A stretch of 64,000 bases of DNA, taken from NCBI GenBank assembly GCA_003415625.1, contig PYIU01000001.1, positions 6,698,210-6,762,209 on the forward strand, read 5' to 3'. The DNA is from Aquanectria penicillioides. Lineage: Eukaryota; Ascomycota; Sordariomycetes; Hypocreales; Nectriaceae. Below are positions 23,101-34,800 of this stretch, piece after piece (position 1 is the stretch's first letter; the number at the start of each line of letters is the position of its first letter). The translations under genes and the position numbers were made by a program. The notes beneath the pieces were generated by a model, which saw nothing but the letters and a program-made list of their open reading frames with translations, was not told the origin of the DNA and ran no database searches.

Positions 23101-26100
23101 GTGTACCAGGCCACCTTATTCGGTTCGAGTCCATCAAATCGTTCCGGGCCACGGGACGGCCCGACAACTTGTTGACATAATCGGCGCATGCGATTATCTG
23201 GCGTGAATATGTAAAGAGAATTATTATAGTTGGGATATCGAGCGAGATATTCTCGTTGCGCTCTGCGTCGGGCCGATGTAGCAGACACGGCTTGCTGGGC
23301 CATGAGCCGGGGATCTTGTGTATCATTGGGACCATCAAACCGAAGATTCGAGTAGAAAGGGTTTGGGTCTCTATTAGTAAACCGGGTGAGAGTTTGCCCC
23401 CACCATGTAGCCAGGAATCCCGACCTGCCATCACCACCTAATAGAGTTGTCTTGCTTCTGAGAGGAGGGCGAGGTTGGCCTTCATTATCATGAACAGGTT
23501 CTATCTGATCGTCAAGAAACTCTCGAACAACAGCATCTTTGAGCAACATCTCCATAGTCGCAGGCCCGTAATCAAGCGGGTCCTTGTGTCGTTTAGCTCT
23601 GCCAAAGCTGAATATAGTAGTGAGTGCCAGATGACTGGAGGGACTCCCGAGATCTCTCCTTTGAAGAAATGCTTTGACTTGCTGCAATCGCTTCTCGTCC
23701 TCAGAGATGTCAAAATTTTCCTGAATAACGGCAATGAACATATTGACCAAAATGAAAAAGGCCACGATGAACCAAGCTATGAGCAAGATTGCACCAATCC
23801 AAGAGGTCTGGAATGGCCTAGTATACTGAGTGACATTGTAGAGAATGTCTGTCCAGTTCTCGCTGGTCAGAATTTGATACATCCCCAAAAAACAGTTAAA
23901 GATTTGGTAGAAAGAGATCCTAACCAAGTTCCCATCGCTGTGAACAGGGAGCTCGCCTCTAAACATCTGTGACGCAAAGATGGCCATCAAGAATGTCATC
24001 AGGAACACGAAAAACATCAGGTTTGCAATACCTGTCGCATTTCCCAGAACAAGCTGAATAAGTTGTCGGGTAACAGGGATAGCCAAAACGACGCGATAAG
24101 CCCTCAGAATTTGAAAGATTGTTAGCCAATCATATGCGCGAGTTGCACGAATTGGCGGGATGAGGATGATCGAGGTGATCACAGCTAGGCAGAGATCAAA
24201 GACATTGCCCCACCTGCGGTGAAATTGGTGCCAGTCGGCAAGGAACCGAACTATCATTTCGACATCAAGTAGGATGGTGACGACGACTTCGGCGGTATCG
24301 ATAAAAGTTGCTCGCGATTGTGACATCGACGAACTACGGCAGGCTTGACACAGCAGCCCGAAAGCAATAATGAGGACCCATACAGCCGATGATTTATCAT
24401 AGATCTTTTGTATAGGAGAGACACGTCGGTGCCTTTCATCACCTTGGGGTTGTGTCAAGGGCTCCTGGTCGGCTGTAAAAGCGCTGGCTTTGCTCTCTTC
24501 TCGAATGACCTGGAATGAGGAGGTAATAACCGCAATGAGCAGGTTTGTCAGCCAGAGCATCATGATCATGATACCAGCACCAAAGAAGAGAGCTGCTTGC
24601 ATATAATCCGAGCGCATCGTGTTATACATCAGATCAGAAAACGTGTTGGCGCTCATGATAACAAAGACGAGTTCCAGAGAGTTGAAGATGTTATCAAAGT
24701 TGACGGTTCCGCCATTTGGGTTATCTTGTTGAAGACAGATGGAACCTCTGGGGCAAATAAACCCTTTCCCTTCACTAGTTCCGTTCCATAGGCCATCCAG
24801 TGAGTCTTTGACTTTGAACTTGAGCCAAGGCATAATGGCACCTGAGTCGTTGTTTAGATATCCGCCACAAAATTCTTCATCGTTCGTGTATACAGCGGAG
24901 AAGTTGTGCGGGTTGAGGGGATCGAGCCATACGCACTGGCGGGAAAAACTAGATTTAAAACTCTGCACACCAATGATGGCAAAAAGCAGCCAGAAGAAGG
25001 ACAGCAGGAATGCAACACGAACTAGGAGTGGTGTTGCCTTTTTCAGACTTCTCAAAATGATCTGTTATCTCGTTGTCAGTGACCAATGGGCCTGCAATGG
25101 TACATGAGTAGGGTCTAACCGCTGTGCCATTCGTCAAAGATAAAAGTCTCAGAATGCGAAGGCAGCTCATCATCCTGAAGACGTAAAGATGATGAAGAAC
25201 CTCAAGTCCCGTGATGCTCAGGATAAACATGATCCAATAAGACACAACAGCGACGAAGTCAATGCGATTGAAAGAATGTCGAAGAAAGGCGCGCCGGGCA
25301 AGCTGAAACCTCTGCTGTTCTTCGATGGACTGTGGCAAAGCCTGTTGGCCCTGCATGAAAGTCGTAAACGACCTAGCAAGCGTTGAAGGCTCTAGCTGAA
25401 AGTGGCTCTTGTTTTTGACAGACTTTTGCCTTTCAGGTTGAAAAATAACCCTGTATTGGTCCGCAACCGCGGCACGTATGCCGCGTTTGCGATCGATAGT
25501 GCTGTACTCAGCCGCATTGAAGATGAACCCAGACACAATGATTCTGCAAATCAATTCTAGGGTAAAAATTATGAAGAGGACCAGCATGATCCATTCAATG
25601 ACGCTCCCAGACCATCGGGGAGGGCGTTGATTTCCATCCGCAGCAATCGGATGGGATGCCTCTACCGCAAGAAGCACAGCCTGTAGGACAATCAAGATAA
25701 GGAGAAACGGTTCCGTGTAAGGCATTACTAGGAGGTCGCAAAGTCGCAGCCGCAAAGGGTTGTTAGGAGAAAAAATACCGAGAGACTTGCCTTTTAGAGG
25801 GTTTGGGGGTGGTCGTCGAGATATCGATTCCGAAATGAAGTCATGGGCACCGCCAGTCTTCTCTACTGAAGGATTGGCCACCGGAGACCGATATGAGGTA
25901 TCCACGAGCATCGAATGTGTTGTGTCGTGGGAATTGGTCCGATTCAGGGCATGAGGAGACTGTGAGCGATGGCGCGAGACTCGATTATCAACGAGCTCAC
26001 TCTCTCCACTTATGTTGACCACGCGTTGCGACATAGCTCGGACAATGGAACCAGCACGCGATAAAGCACCGGTAGGAGACCTAGACCTCCTGTACTCATG

Positions 26101-26685
26101 GGGATTGAGCGAGTGCCCGTAACTGAGGTGTCGGGCTGCTCCAAAGCCGGGAGTCAGATCCTGACCCAGGCTTCTCGTATTTTCGCGGTTTCGAGCCGGC
26201 GAATTATCCACACTTGATACGGTTTGAAAACTATCTCGAGGTCCGCCATCGAGGCGGTTTGCCGAAAGTGTGCCAGAGATGGGTTCGACACCGGCAGTGA
26301 GAGGAACTCTATCGGACTCTGCATAGTCTGCTCCTGGAACATCTTCGGCGTATGGAGTGGCTTGATCAAAAGTGTCGATTGACGTTGAAGTACCCGGTCG
26401 GGCTTGCATGGGATCGTGGATTTCTGGGGGTAATGCAGCTTGCAAAGCCATCGGGTCTATCGGCGACTGGGGAGGCGTGTCATCGTGTTGCGCATGGTAC
26501 GGTTGCTCCCAGTAGGTTGAGATGCCAGGTAAGTTGGCTGCCATCTGAGCGTCGGTCAAGGAGATGGAGGGCGATTCGTGGGTCAATCCCCCAAGCTGGG
26601 AGCTTCCGAAAGGTGAGCCATCGAAATTCTGCAACGGTATCGACCGGCGTCGCGGATCACCACCCGGAAAGTTGGACGAGGACAT
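20157..26685 (-). CDS. CCH1: CCH1, high-affinity voltage-gated-type calcium channel alpha subunit
   Basis: Five exons, complement(20157..20649, 20702..20791, 20849..22620, 22683..25061, 25120..26685), give about 2,099 residues. It is the pore subunit of the plasma-membrane high-affinity Ca uptake system, normally partnered by MID1. Residues 1-310 are a disordered Ser/Pro/Arg region. Four ion-transport repeats follow, with S4-like basic helices (for example FKALRALRLLNVSNSARN in repeat III). Pore loops read SANTFSDLM (I, near 659), TSENWTDIL (II, near 923), SQEGWTDV (III, near 1398) and SLGEGWNQI (IV, near 1688), so the filter positions read N/E/E/E. An EF-hand-like segment (FKEAWRSVDPAGTGYISKDAF) follows repeat IV, then a Ser/Pro-rich tail. 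All joins are in frame and nothing is broken. The start lies 382 bases from the retroelement insertion. Confidence 0.95.
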
Positions 26686-27062
26686 CGTGACAGCTCGATT
26701 AGAAAAGAGAATGATGACGACAGACCGCCGACGTGGCCCGTTGTCAAGATAATTTTTCGTGGCAGGCGCTTGTGCCAGTATAAAGCATCTTCAATCTTCT
26801 CCCAACAGTTCAGGCGCGTGGATTACGCTATAATCAAGAGATCTCAAGAGGGAGATCTGACAATCCAGGAGGCCTGTAGCTGAGGATACGACCGCCACAG
26901 TAAGAGTGATTCTAGACACTGTCTTCAGCCAACGATTAGGGGTCGCGACGCAGGCACATGCCACGTTTCTTAATATAGAACATGACCCAGTCACAGTGCG
27001 GGTGGGTAGCTGCCACATCACTGGATGTCAAACCAATCCCAAGTACCTAGGTACCTAGGTAG
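26686..27062. promoter_or_regulatory. CCH1 upstream region, left half of a split divergent promoter
   Basis: These GC-balanced bases lie between the CCH1 start codon and the target duplication of the retroelement. Together with 41,016-41,159 they would form an intact divergent intergenic region of about 0.5 kb before insertion. The array AGTACCTAGGTACCTAGGTA at 27042-27061 ends at the insertion point. Confidence 0.6.
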
Positions 27063-27064
27063 GT
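27042..27064. repeat. TACCTAGGTA tandem motif array at the insertion site
   Basis: Overlapping copies of TACCTAGGTA run directly into the target site duplication GTATT at 27063-27067. It belongs to the same motif family found in other intergenic regions of the window. Confidence 0.6.
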
Positions 27065-27067
27065 ATT
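27063..27067. repeat. Left target site duplication (GTATT) of the outer retroelement
   Basis: GTATT immediately precedes the TG of the left LTR, and the same five bases follow the right LTR at 41011-41015. Confidence 0.85.
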
Positions 27068-27326
27068 TGTCGCGGGATACGGAACTAACGAGGATATCGT
27101 TGAAGGCCGTATCCATTATGTGTGGCTGTTACACAGCCAGCTTGGAGCTCCGTCTTTTGACCCGAGCATTGGATCCATTTTAGGTAAGCTCAATAGGGCA
27201 TAGAACCCAATTAGAGCAAGCTTAATATAGATAAAAGGGAGCTTTAAGACAATATTCCCTTTATAGAAAATAAGGCTTTTAATAGACTTTATTATATATA
27301 TATCTACTATATAATTTTATATAATA
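27068..27326 (+). repeat. 5' LTR of the outer element (259 bp)
   Basis: It aligns base for base, without indels, to 40752-41010. By eye I count about 52 differences, all transitions. The first roughly 110 bases here keep the C and G bases that are T and A in the other copy; the last part is the more mutated one. Confidence 0.93.
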
Positions 27327-27378
27327 GTTATAAGCTTAAGTAGGTAATACTTTATAACTTTTATTATAAGATTATTAC

Positions 27379-27409
<31 letters not shown>

Positions 27410-30400
27410 TTACTGCTATTATTTTTTTTATTATAATTTTAATTATTTTATATAATTAGCTTAAGCTTAATTTACTTAATTTATATATAAATAGATATAG
27501 ACTATAATTAGCTAATATTTATACCTATAAAGGTTAAACTTTATACTAAAGAATAATAGGTACTATAAATTATAGTCCTTAAGAACTATACTTAAGACTA
27601 AAACCTTTAGGACTTAATAGACTTAAGTAAGGATAATAAGCCTTTTAATATTATAAAGAAGTAAATTATATTTATAATTGCTATTATAAAAGCTAAATAT
27701 AATAAGGCAATCCCTTAGGAAAGATATAAATTAAAATTCTTAATATACTATTCTTTAATCCTTAAGGAATATTAAAAGAAGTAGGCTAATATTAAAATTA
27801 AAGCATCTAAAGCTTAAGCAATATAGATATAAATTGTAAATACTATAAAATTAAGCATTTATGCCTTTATTTAATAGAACCTTTTTAATTAATTTTAGAT
27901 TTAAATCTATTAGATTACCTTAAGGCAATTTATAAAGGAAATTATAAAGTAGCTAGCATTAAGTAAAATAAGCTTAAAAGAAAATGCTTATAGATACTAT
28001 AGAGTAATGCTTTAGGAAGCTAAATATATAAATATTAATCCTTAAATTTAGTATATTAGCTAAAGTAAGGCTTATATAGATAGAATATACTATAAAATTC
28101 TAGAGATTTAAGGGAATATTAGAATTTAAGACTTCCTTAATGCTATTAAAGAGCGCTTTAAATTAATTTAAATAAATTACTAATTAATAGATTTAATTAT
28201 AAATAAAATAAAGGGTAAGGAGCTAAAGGAAATGCTTTTAGATTATATTAATATTTTTAGTATGCTTATTACTATTAATAGAAATGCTTACTTTTAAAAA
28301 TATAAAGTATTTATATTATTAAGTAAATGCTTTAATAGCTAGAAATATAATTGCCTATATAAAGCAACTTTTAAGCACTTCTAAAAGGCAGAAGAATATT
28401 AAATTGTAAAGTATATATTAATTAAAAAAAGTAAAAGCTTTACTTTATATTAAAAGAAGACTATTATAAGAAAATCTAAACTTAATATAAAGATTTAAAG
28501 TGGTAAAGCTTAAAAGCTAAAATCCTAGCAAAAGAAAGTAAAAATAAAAGCTTAATAAGCAATATTTTAAATACCCTAAAGGAGGTTATAGCAGTTTATA
28601 TAGACTTAAATGATTTTTAATTAAATGCCTTAAAAAATAAAGTATATATAGTATTTAATAAACCTTATATACTATTCTAAAGTATACTATTAAATAACTA
28701 TAATGCACTTTATATTATAAATAATATAAAGCTTTTAAACTTAAGAATATTTAAATTATATAAAAATAGTTAAGTAATAAAAGTAGGTTTTATTGCATTT
28801 TTAATTATAGAAATAGAATAATAAAAGCTTAAGAATCTTCTAAAAGGAGCTAATAGAAACTATATAGTTAATTTTGTTCTTTAGGATATTGCCTATATAG
28901 AAAGATTTTATATAAATATAGTATTTTAAGCTTAATTATATAAAAGTAGGCTTTAGGTTTATAAATATAATAATATACTATATATAGAAATAGAGAAGGA
29001 AAGCTTAATTATACTTTACCTAACTATAAAATATAACCTTAACTTTCTTAAATATAAGCTACTTTCCTTTTATTTCTTTATATTAGTGTAGAAAGTATAA
29101 GATTTAGTTCTATATAGTAAGCCATTAATAATAATGCTTATAGAAATAAACAATAAAAGAAAGTAATGCTTATAGAGCAAGAGACTATTAAGGGATCCTT
29201 TATAACTAAAAGAAAATATAGAATAGCTTTAGTACTTTAGGTTAGGCCATTTTGGCCTTAAGGCGCTTAAAAAGCTAGTATTTAATGCTAGGAATGTATT
29301 AATAATTAGAATTAAGTATATTAACTATATGCATTATGCTATAATATATATAAAATAGGTAATATTGCATAAGCCTTTATAATATATATCTTTATGCCTA
29401 TTTTAGTATATCTATTAGGACCTTTAAGACTTTCTATAGAGTTATAATAGAATAAGATAGCTTTTAATAATTAAGGATAAATATATAAAGATATTATATG
29501 CATTCCCTTTATTAAATAAGGAATATAATATAGTATTTAATGCTTTAGTGTACTTTAAGAAATAGGTTAAAAGATAATTTAGCCTTTTAATCTATAGAAT
29601 TAGGTAAGATAATAAAAAGGCTATAATTGCTATATAAGGGTTTATAGAATATTAGATTTAAGCATGCAATAAAGGTATTGTTTTTAAGCTTGCTTTGCCT
29701 TATATTTATAAGCTAAATGGACTAGTAAAATAAATAGAATAAAAGCTAATAGTACACTTAATTAAAATAATAGATAAAGCAAACTTACTATAAAACCTAT
29801 AGTTAGAAACTATAATATATACAGTATTTCTATATAATATAAGCCTATATTAATTATTAAGTATAAAAATGCTAATAAAGATATTAAAAAGTTAGTTTTA
29901 AAATAATACTTGCCTTTAAATAAAGGAGCTTATAATAGACCTATGCCTTAATTGAAATAGGATCTATGCATATAGATATAGAGCATACTTATTGTATAGG
30001 GATAAAAAGGCAGAAAGGGATAAAAGACTATTTAAGATAAGCCTTAGGGGATATATTAAATATTTAGTTGGATACTTTACTAGCAATCTATATTGGATAT
30101 AGATACTTTAGCTTAAATAGGTAATTACTATATATAATATTATATTTAATAAGTGTATATTCTATAAGGAAAAAGCTTAAAAGCAAGAGATTTTAATTAA
30201 TAAATTAAGCTTTTTAATAGAATACCTTTAGATTATAGACTAAAAGAAAGAAATAGAACTTACTTTTCTTAAATTAATTATAATAAAAGATAAATTATTT
30301 AGAATAGAGATAATAGAGAGTTTAGACTTAAGGGTAAATGTATAGAAAAGTATAGAATATTAAATAGTAAAGCTTATTAAGTATAAAACTAATTAAATAG

Positions 30401-31629
30401 CTTATAGACTTTAAACTTTCTATTAAATACTAAAAATTAAATTAATATATAGAAATATATTAATAGAACCTTAATAAAGAGTTTACTTTAATAATTTAGA
30501 ATATAGATATATAGAATAAAAGGTATTAAATCTTTATCTATAGGAATAGGATTTAATAGAATAAGAAACCCTAAAAGTAACCCCTTAATAATAACTAAAA
30601 TAAAAAGTGTAAAGCTAATTATAATATATAGCTTAAAAAGCAAATAATAAATAAGAGCCTATTATAGATTTAATAGAAAGAGTAAATAAAATAAAGGAAG
30701 ATTTAACCTTAAATAAAAATTTAATAATACTACTACTAAAAGTTAATGAATTTTAGATTTAGGGCAGCAATACAATTAGTAAAAAAAGGGGAAAAGTAAG
30801 TAAAGAATTAGTATAACTAATATATAGCAGTAAATACATTAAGAAAAGATAAAATGCTAAATGTATATAAGACTAGGGCATTCTTTAGAAATACTACTTT
30901 AATAGGCATTTAAATAATGCATTTTAGGATGCTCTATTAATAGGAATTTAGTTTAATTAACCACTTTAAAACAGTTAAGATAAAAGGAGCTATTAAATAG
31001 TATTTACTATAATAATAGCGGCCTACTTATAAGAAAATAATATATAGATAAAGGCTATAATAATAGGCTTAAAGATATATTAATAAGACCTTTTAAGCCT
31101 ATTATTATAGAATTAAAAAGAGATATAAAATTATTTACTTTATAATAAATTTATTAAGGCAGTAAAAAGAGAGATTTAAACCTTAAGAGAGAAAGGGATC
31201 TAAATTAAAATTAAGCTCTTAAAGGCAAGATTTAAACTACTATTGCTAAAATAGGTATTTACCTATAAGTTTAATAGCATTAATTACCTAAATAAATATA
31301 AAGTATAAATATATATATATAGTAATCTATAGGAAAGCTTAATAATTAAGAGCATTTATATAGCTATACTTATAGTATATGCTTTTTATATATTAATAGC
31401 TTTAGCAGTATAATTTAATTTAGAACTTTTGCAATTTAATATTAAAAATGCATTTTTTAATGCAATAAAAAATAAGTATAGAATACTAATAATATATAAG
31501 CTATTAAATAGATTTAAGCAATAGGGTAAGTATATAAAATTATATAAAGCATTATATAGTCTTAAAGACTTATTATAACTTTAGTTCTAAAAATTAAAAG
31601 TAACTTTTATTAAACTTAAGCTTAAATAG
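27327..31629 (+). pseudogene. Outer element internal region, gag to RT (degraded)
   Basis: Relics of a copia polyprotein on the plus strand, riddled with TAA/TAG. Recognisable segments in order are gag-like sequence (27.6-28.5 kb), a zinc knuckle, protease, gag-pre-integrase, integrase core, and the N-terminal half of RT up to the nested insertion, which cuts the RT at 31,629. A TTA trinucleotide run lies at 27380-27409. Confidence 0.8.
31625..31629. repeat. Left target site duplication (AATAG) of the nested element
   Basis: AATAG precedes the nested left LTR and recurs at 38400-38404 directly after the right one. Confidence 0.8.
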
Positions 31630-31855
31630 TATTAAACCTAAGGTATTCTATATATAGGGAAATACTAAAACGCACTTTAGATCATAAAAACAAAGCTTGA
31701 AATAATTGAATAAAGGTTATATAAATACAATATAGCTCTATTAGGTTTAGCGCAACCTAACCCCTCTTTTAGAGCCTAAGCGATAAAGTAAGGCTAGGAG
31801 GGATAAGAAAAAAAAACAAGAATACATACAATTACACAACTAATTCAGTTTAACA
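31630..31855 (+). repeat. 5' LTR of the nested element (226 bp)
   Basis: Aligns without indels to 38174-38399. By eye about 19 differences, all transitions. It starts TATTAAACC (TG to TA) and ends TTTAACA. The core 31735-31790 keeps several CpG and CC bases in both copies. Confidence 0.9.
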
Positions 31856-34800
31856 ATTAAGAGTCTTAAAGCTATATTTATTAGTGCAGCTATAACTATT
31901 CAATCAAGCTCTAAAAGCAAGAAACAAACCTTATATCCCAATTCCAAACTAAATATATAAAATAACCTCCAAAACCTATATCCTTAATAACCCAAACAAC
32001 TAAAAAACCTTTAAATAAAGCTATAAAGTAAAAATCACTATAGAATAAGTTAAAAAGCTTAAAATCCTTAAGGACTCTTTTTAGTTTAAAACTACCTAAA
32101 TTTCCAAGCCTATAATGCTAACTGCTATAAAATACTTTATAAAAGAGAAAGCTAAGGCTAAAAGCTTAAAATTAAAGTTTATTTAGTTAATATAAAGGGC
32201 AATTATAATAATAGAGCTATTTCCTAAAGACTAAAAACTACTAAAATATAAGCTTATAATATTCCACTACAATTAAGAAAAATATAAAATTAAAGTAAAT
32301 AGAATCTATAATATTCTTAATTAAATAATAGAGAAAATAAGCCCCTATTATATTTAAATATATTTACCTATAATAAATAAAGGGAATAATAATAATAATA
32401 TTATAAAATTCTATAATAACCTTAAAGCTATATATAAAATTAATAATATATTAAGAGAAAAATAAGCTTAAAAACGCTATTTTAAAGTGCTAAAATAGAC
32501 TTTAAACCCTAAAATCATTTAGCAAGACTGGATTATTAATTAAGAATAGTCTATAAAGATTGTAACTATAAGAAATATTGCTAAAGCCTTATACTTAAAT
32601 ATATAGTTTATAGACTTAAAACAATACCTTAAAAGTCACTTTTAAACATTCCTTTAAATTATTAAAGTATAATATAAAGATACTATTAAAAAAAGTACTT
32701 ATATGCTAGCTACTTTTGCTTTAAGTTTTAGATATAAAATTAAAAAAAGAAAAGAGACTAAAGAAAAGCAATATAAAGCTTTAGTATAAAAGGAGAACTT
32801 TAGACTTATATTTTAAGGCTTAAACCTACCTTTTAAAAAACATTCTTATTTAAAGAGCTTATAACCTAAATAACTTAAGTTAAAAAAATAAAAATAAACT
32901 CTAAAGGAAAACAATCACTATATCTTATATAGGAAATCACACTTTAATGCTAATACCTAAAAGTACTGGATTGCATTCCCTAAAAATATACTTAAGCAAA
33001 TAAAAAGGTAGAAGTAAATAGATAAAAGATAAAAAATATAGTTAAAAGATTAAATTAAAGTCTAAGAACTATATAAAAAGCTTAAGAAGCAAACTGTATA
33101 ATTAACTAAAAATTTAAACTAATAATTAATATTATAAATCCTAATCTTAAATTCTATAGCTATTTTCTTTATTTTATATAGTAAATATTTATTATAAATC
33201 TTAATTATACTTAACTTAAGGACAATACTATATATTTTTAATAATAAAAAGAAATTTAAGAATCTTAAATTAGCTCCATTTAGTAAAGTTATCTTTATTA
33301 GATTAAAGAACCTTTTAATCTTAGGATATAAAGATATAGAAATTAAAGTTTAAAACCTATAAGGTAAAGCTTATTTCTTTATTTTAAGGCATATTACTTA
33401 CTGCCTATAAATTAAAATAAATCTAGTTTTATTAAGAAGACTTTATTAATATAGTTATTAATAGAATTAAAGAAATAGAGATAATATTCTAAAATATAAA
33501 AGTGGGTAAGCTTTATATAGATTAAAGATTGCCTATAATTAGTATATTTTAGATTATAAGCCTATTACTTAAAAATAAAGCTTATTTATAATAAATAAAC
33601 CTTATTATAACTTATAGATACCAAAATGTTTATAATAAGCAGAAGCCATAAAATAGCACTATTAATTAAATTATTTAGGACCTAAAGCATTAAAATATTT
33701 AATTAACTATACTATTAGTATAAAGATTAAAGGCCTAATAACAATTAAATATAATACTTATAGATTAGGCAAGATAAAATGCTAAAAGCACTATAAACTA
33801 TAAATATAAAGCTTAATTCCTAAAGAGTAAGTTTCTTTAGACTTCTATAACTTTCAATCTAATATAATAAACCTTTTTTTATGCACTATTATAATAGACT
33901 ATACATTAAAAATGTACTAAAACTACTACTTTAAAAATTGAAAAGAAGAATAATTATTATTAATGCTATAAAACTTCACTTAAATATTAGAAATAAAATA
34001 TAGAATTAAACTTTAAGTAATAGAAATAGATAATAAGCTTTAAAAGAGCAATCTAGTCTATATATAGCTAGATTAAAGAGAAATAGCAGTAAAAGAAAAT
34101 GCCTCTTAAATATAGCAATAGAATGGATTAAAAGAACATTCTAAAAGGGTAGTAAAAGAGAAAACAAAAGTTCTTACAATTAAGAGTAATCTACTAGCTA
34201 GACTATAGCTAAAGATAGTAAAAATAGCAGTATATTTACTAAACTAAACTTTAAAATAGGGACTTAAGTGGAAAATACTATACAAAAGCTTCTTTTTATT
34301 AATTTAAAGCTTAAATAAGGATTGTAAGCTATAAATTACTTACCTTAAAACAATTAATTGTAAATTATTTGTAATAACTAAAGATACTTAATTAAAGAAG
34401 AATTGACTTATATTTAGAATAAGCCTAAAGGCTTAAATAGATTATCTTATAGGATACAATTCCTAAAACCTCTTTTGCATTTAGAATCTAATTACTAACT
34501 AAATGTATATAACCTAAAATATTATCTTTAATAAAGAAGACCTCTTTTTGGCAAGCAATACTAAAATAAAAGAAACTATAGATAAAAAGACCCTTAAAGA
34601 AATATAAATATAAATAAAAGCTCTTCTTAATATTAAATAGGTTAATTAAGTGAATAATACTAATTAACTATAAGATAAGCTTTAAACTATTAAAATAAGC
34701 CTCTAAAATATAGTTAAAGACTTAAAAACTAGAAAGGAGAAGGATATAAATAAACTATAGATTAAAGATAAAAAATACACTTAACTATAGTTTAAACCCT

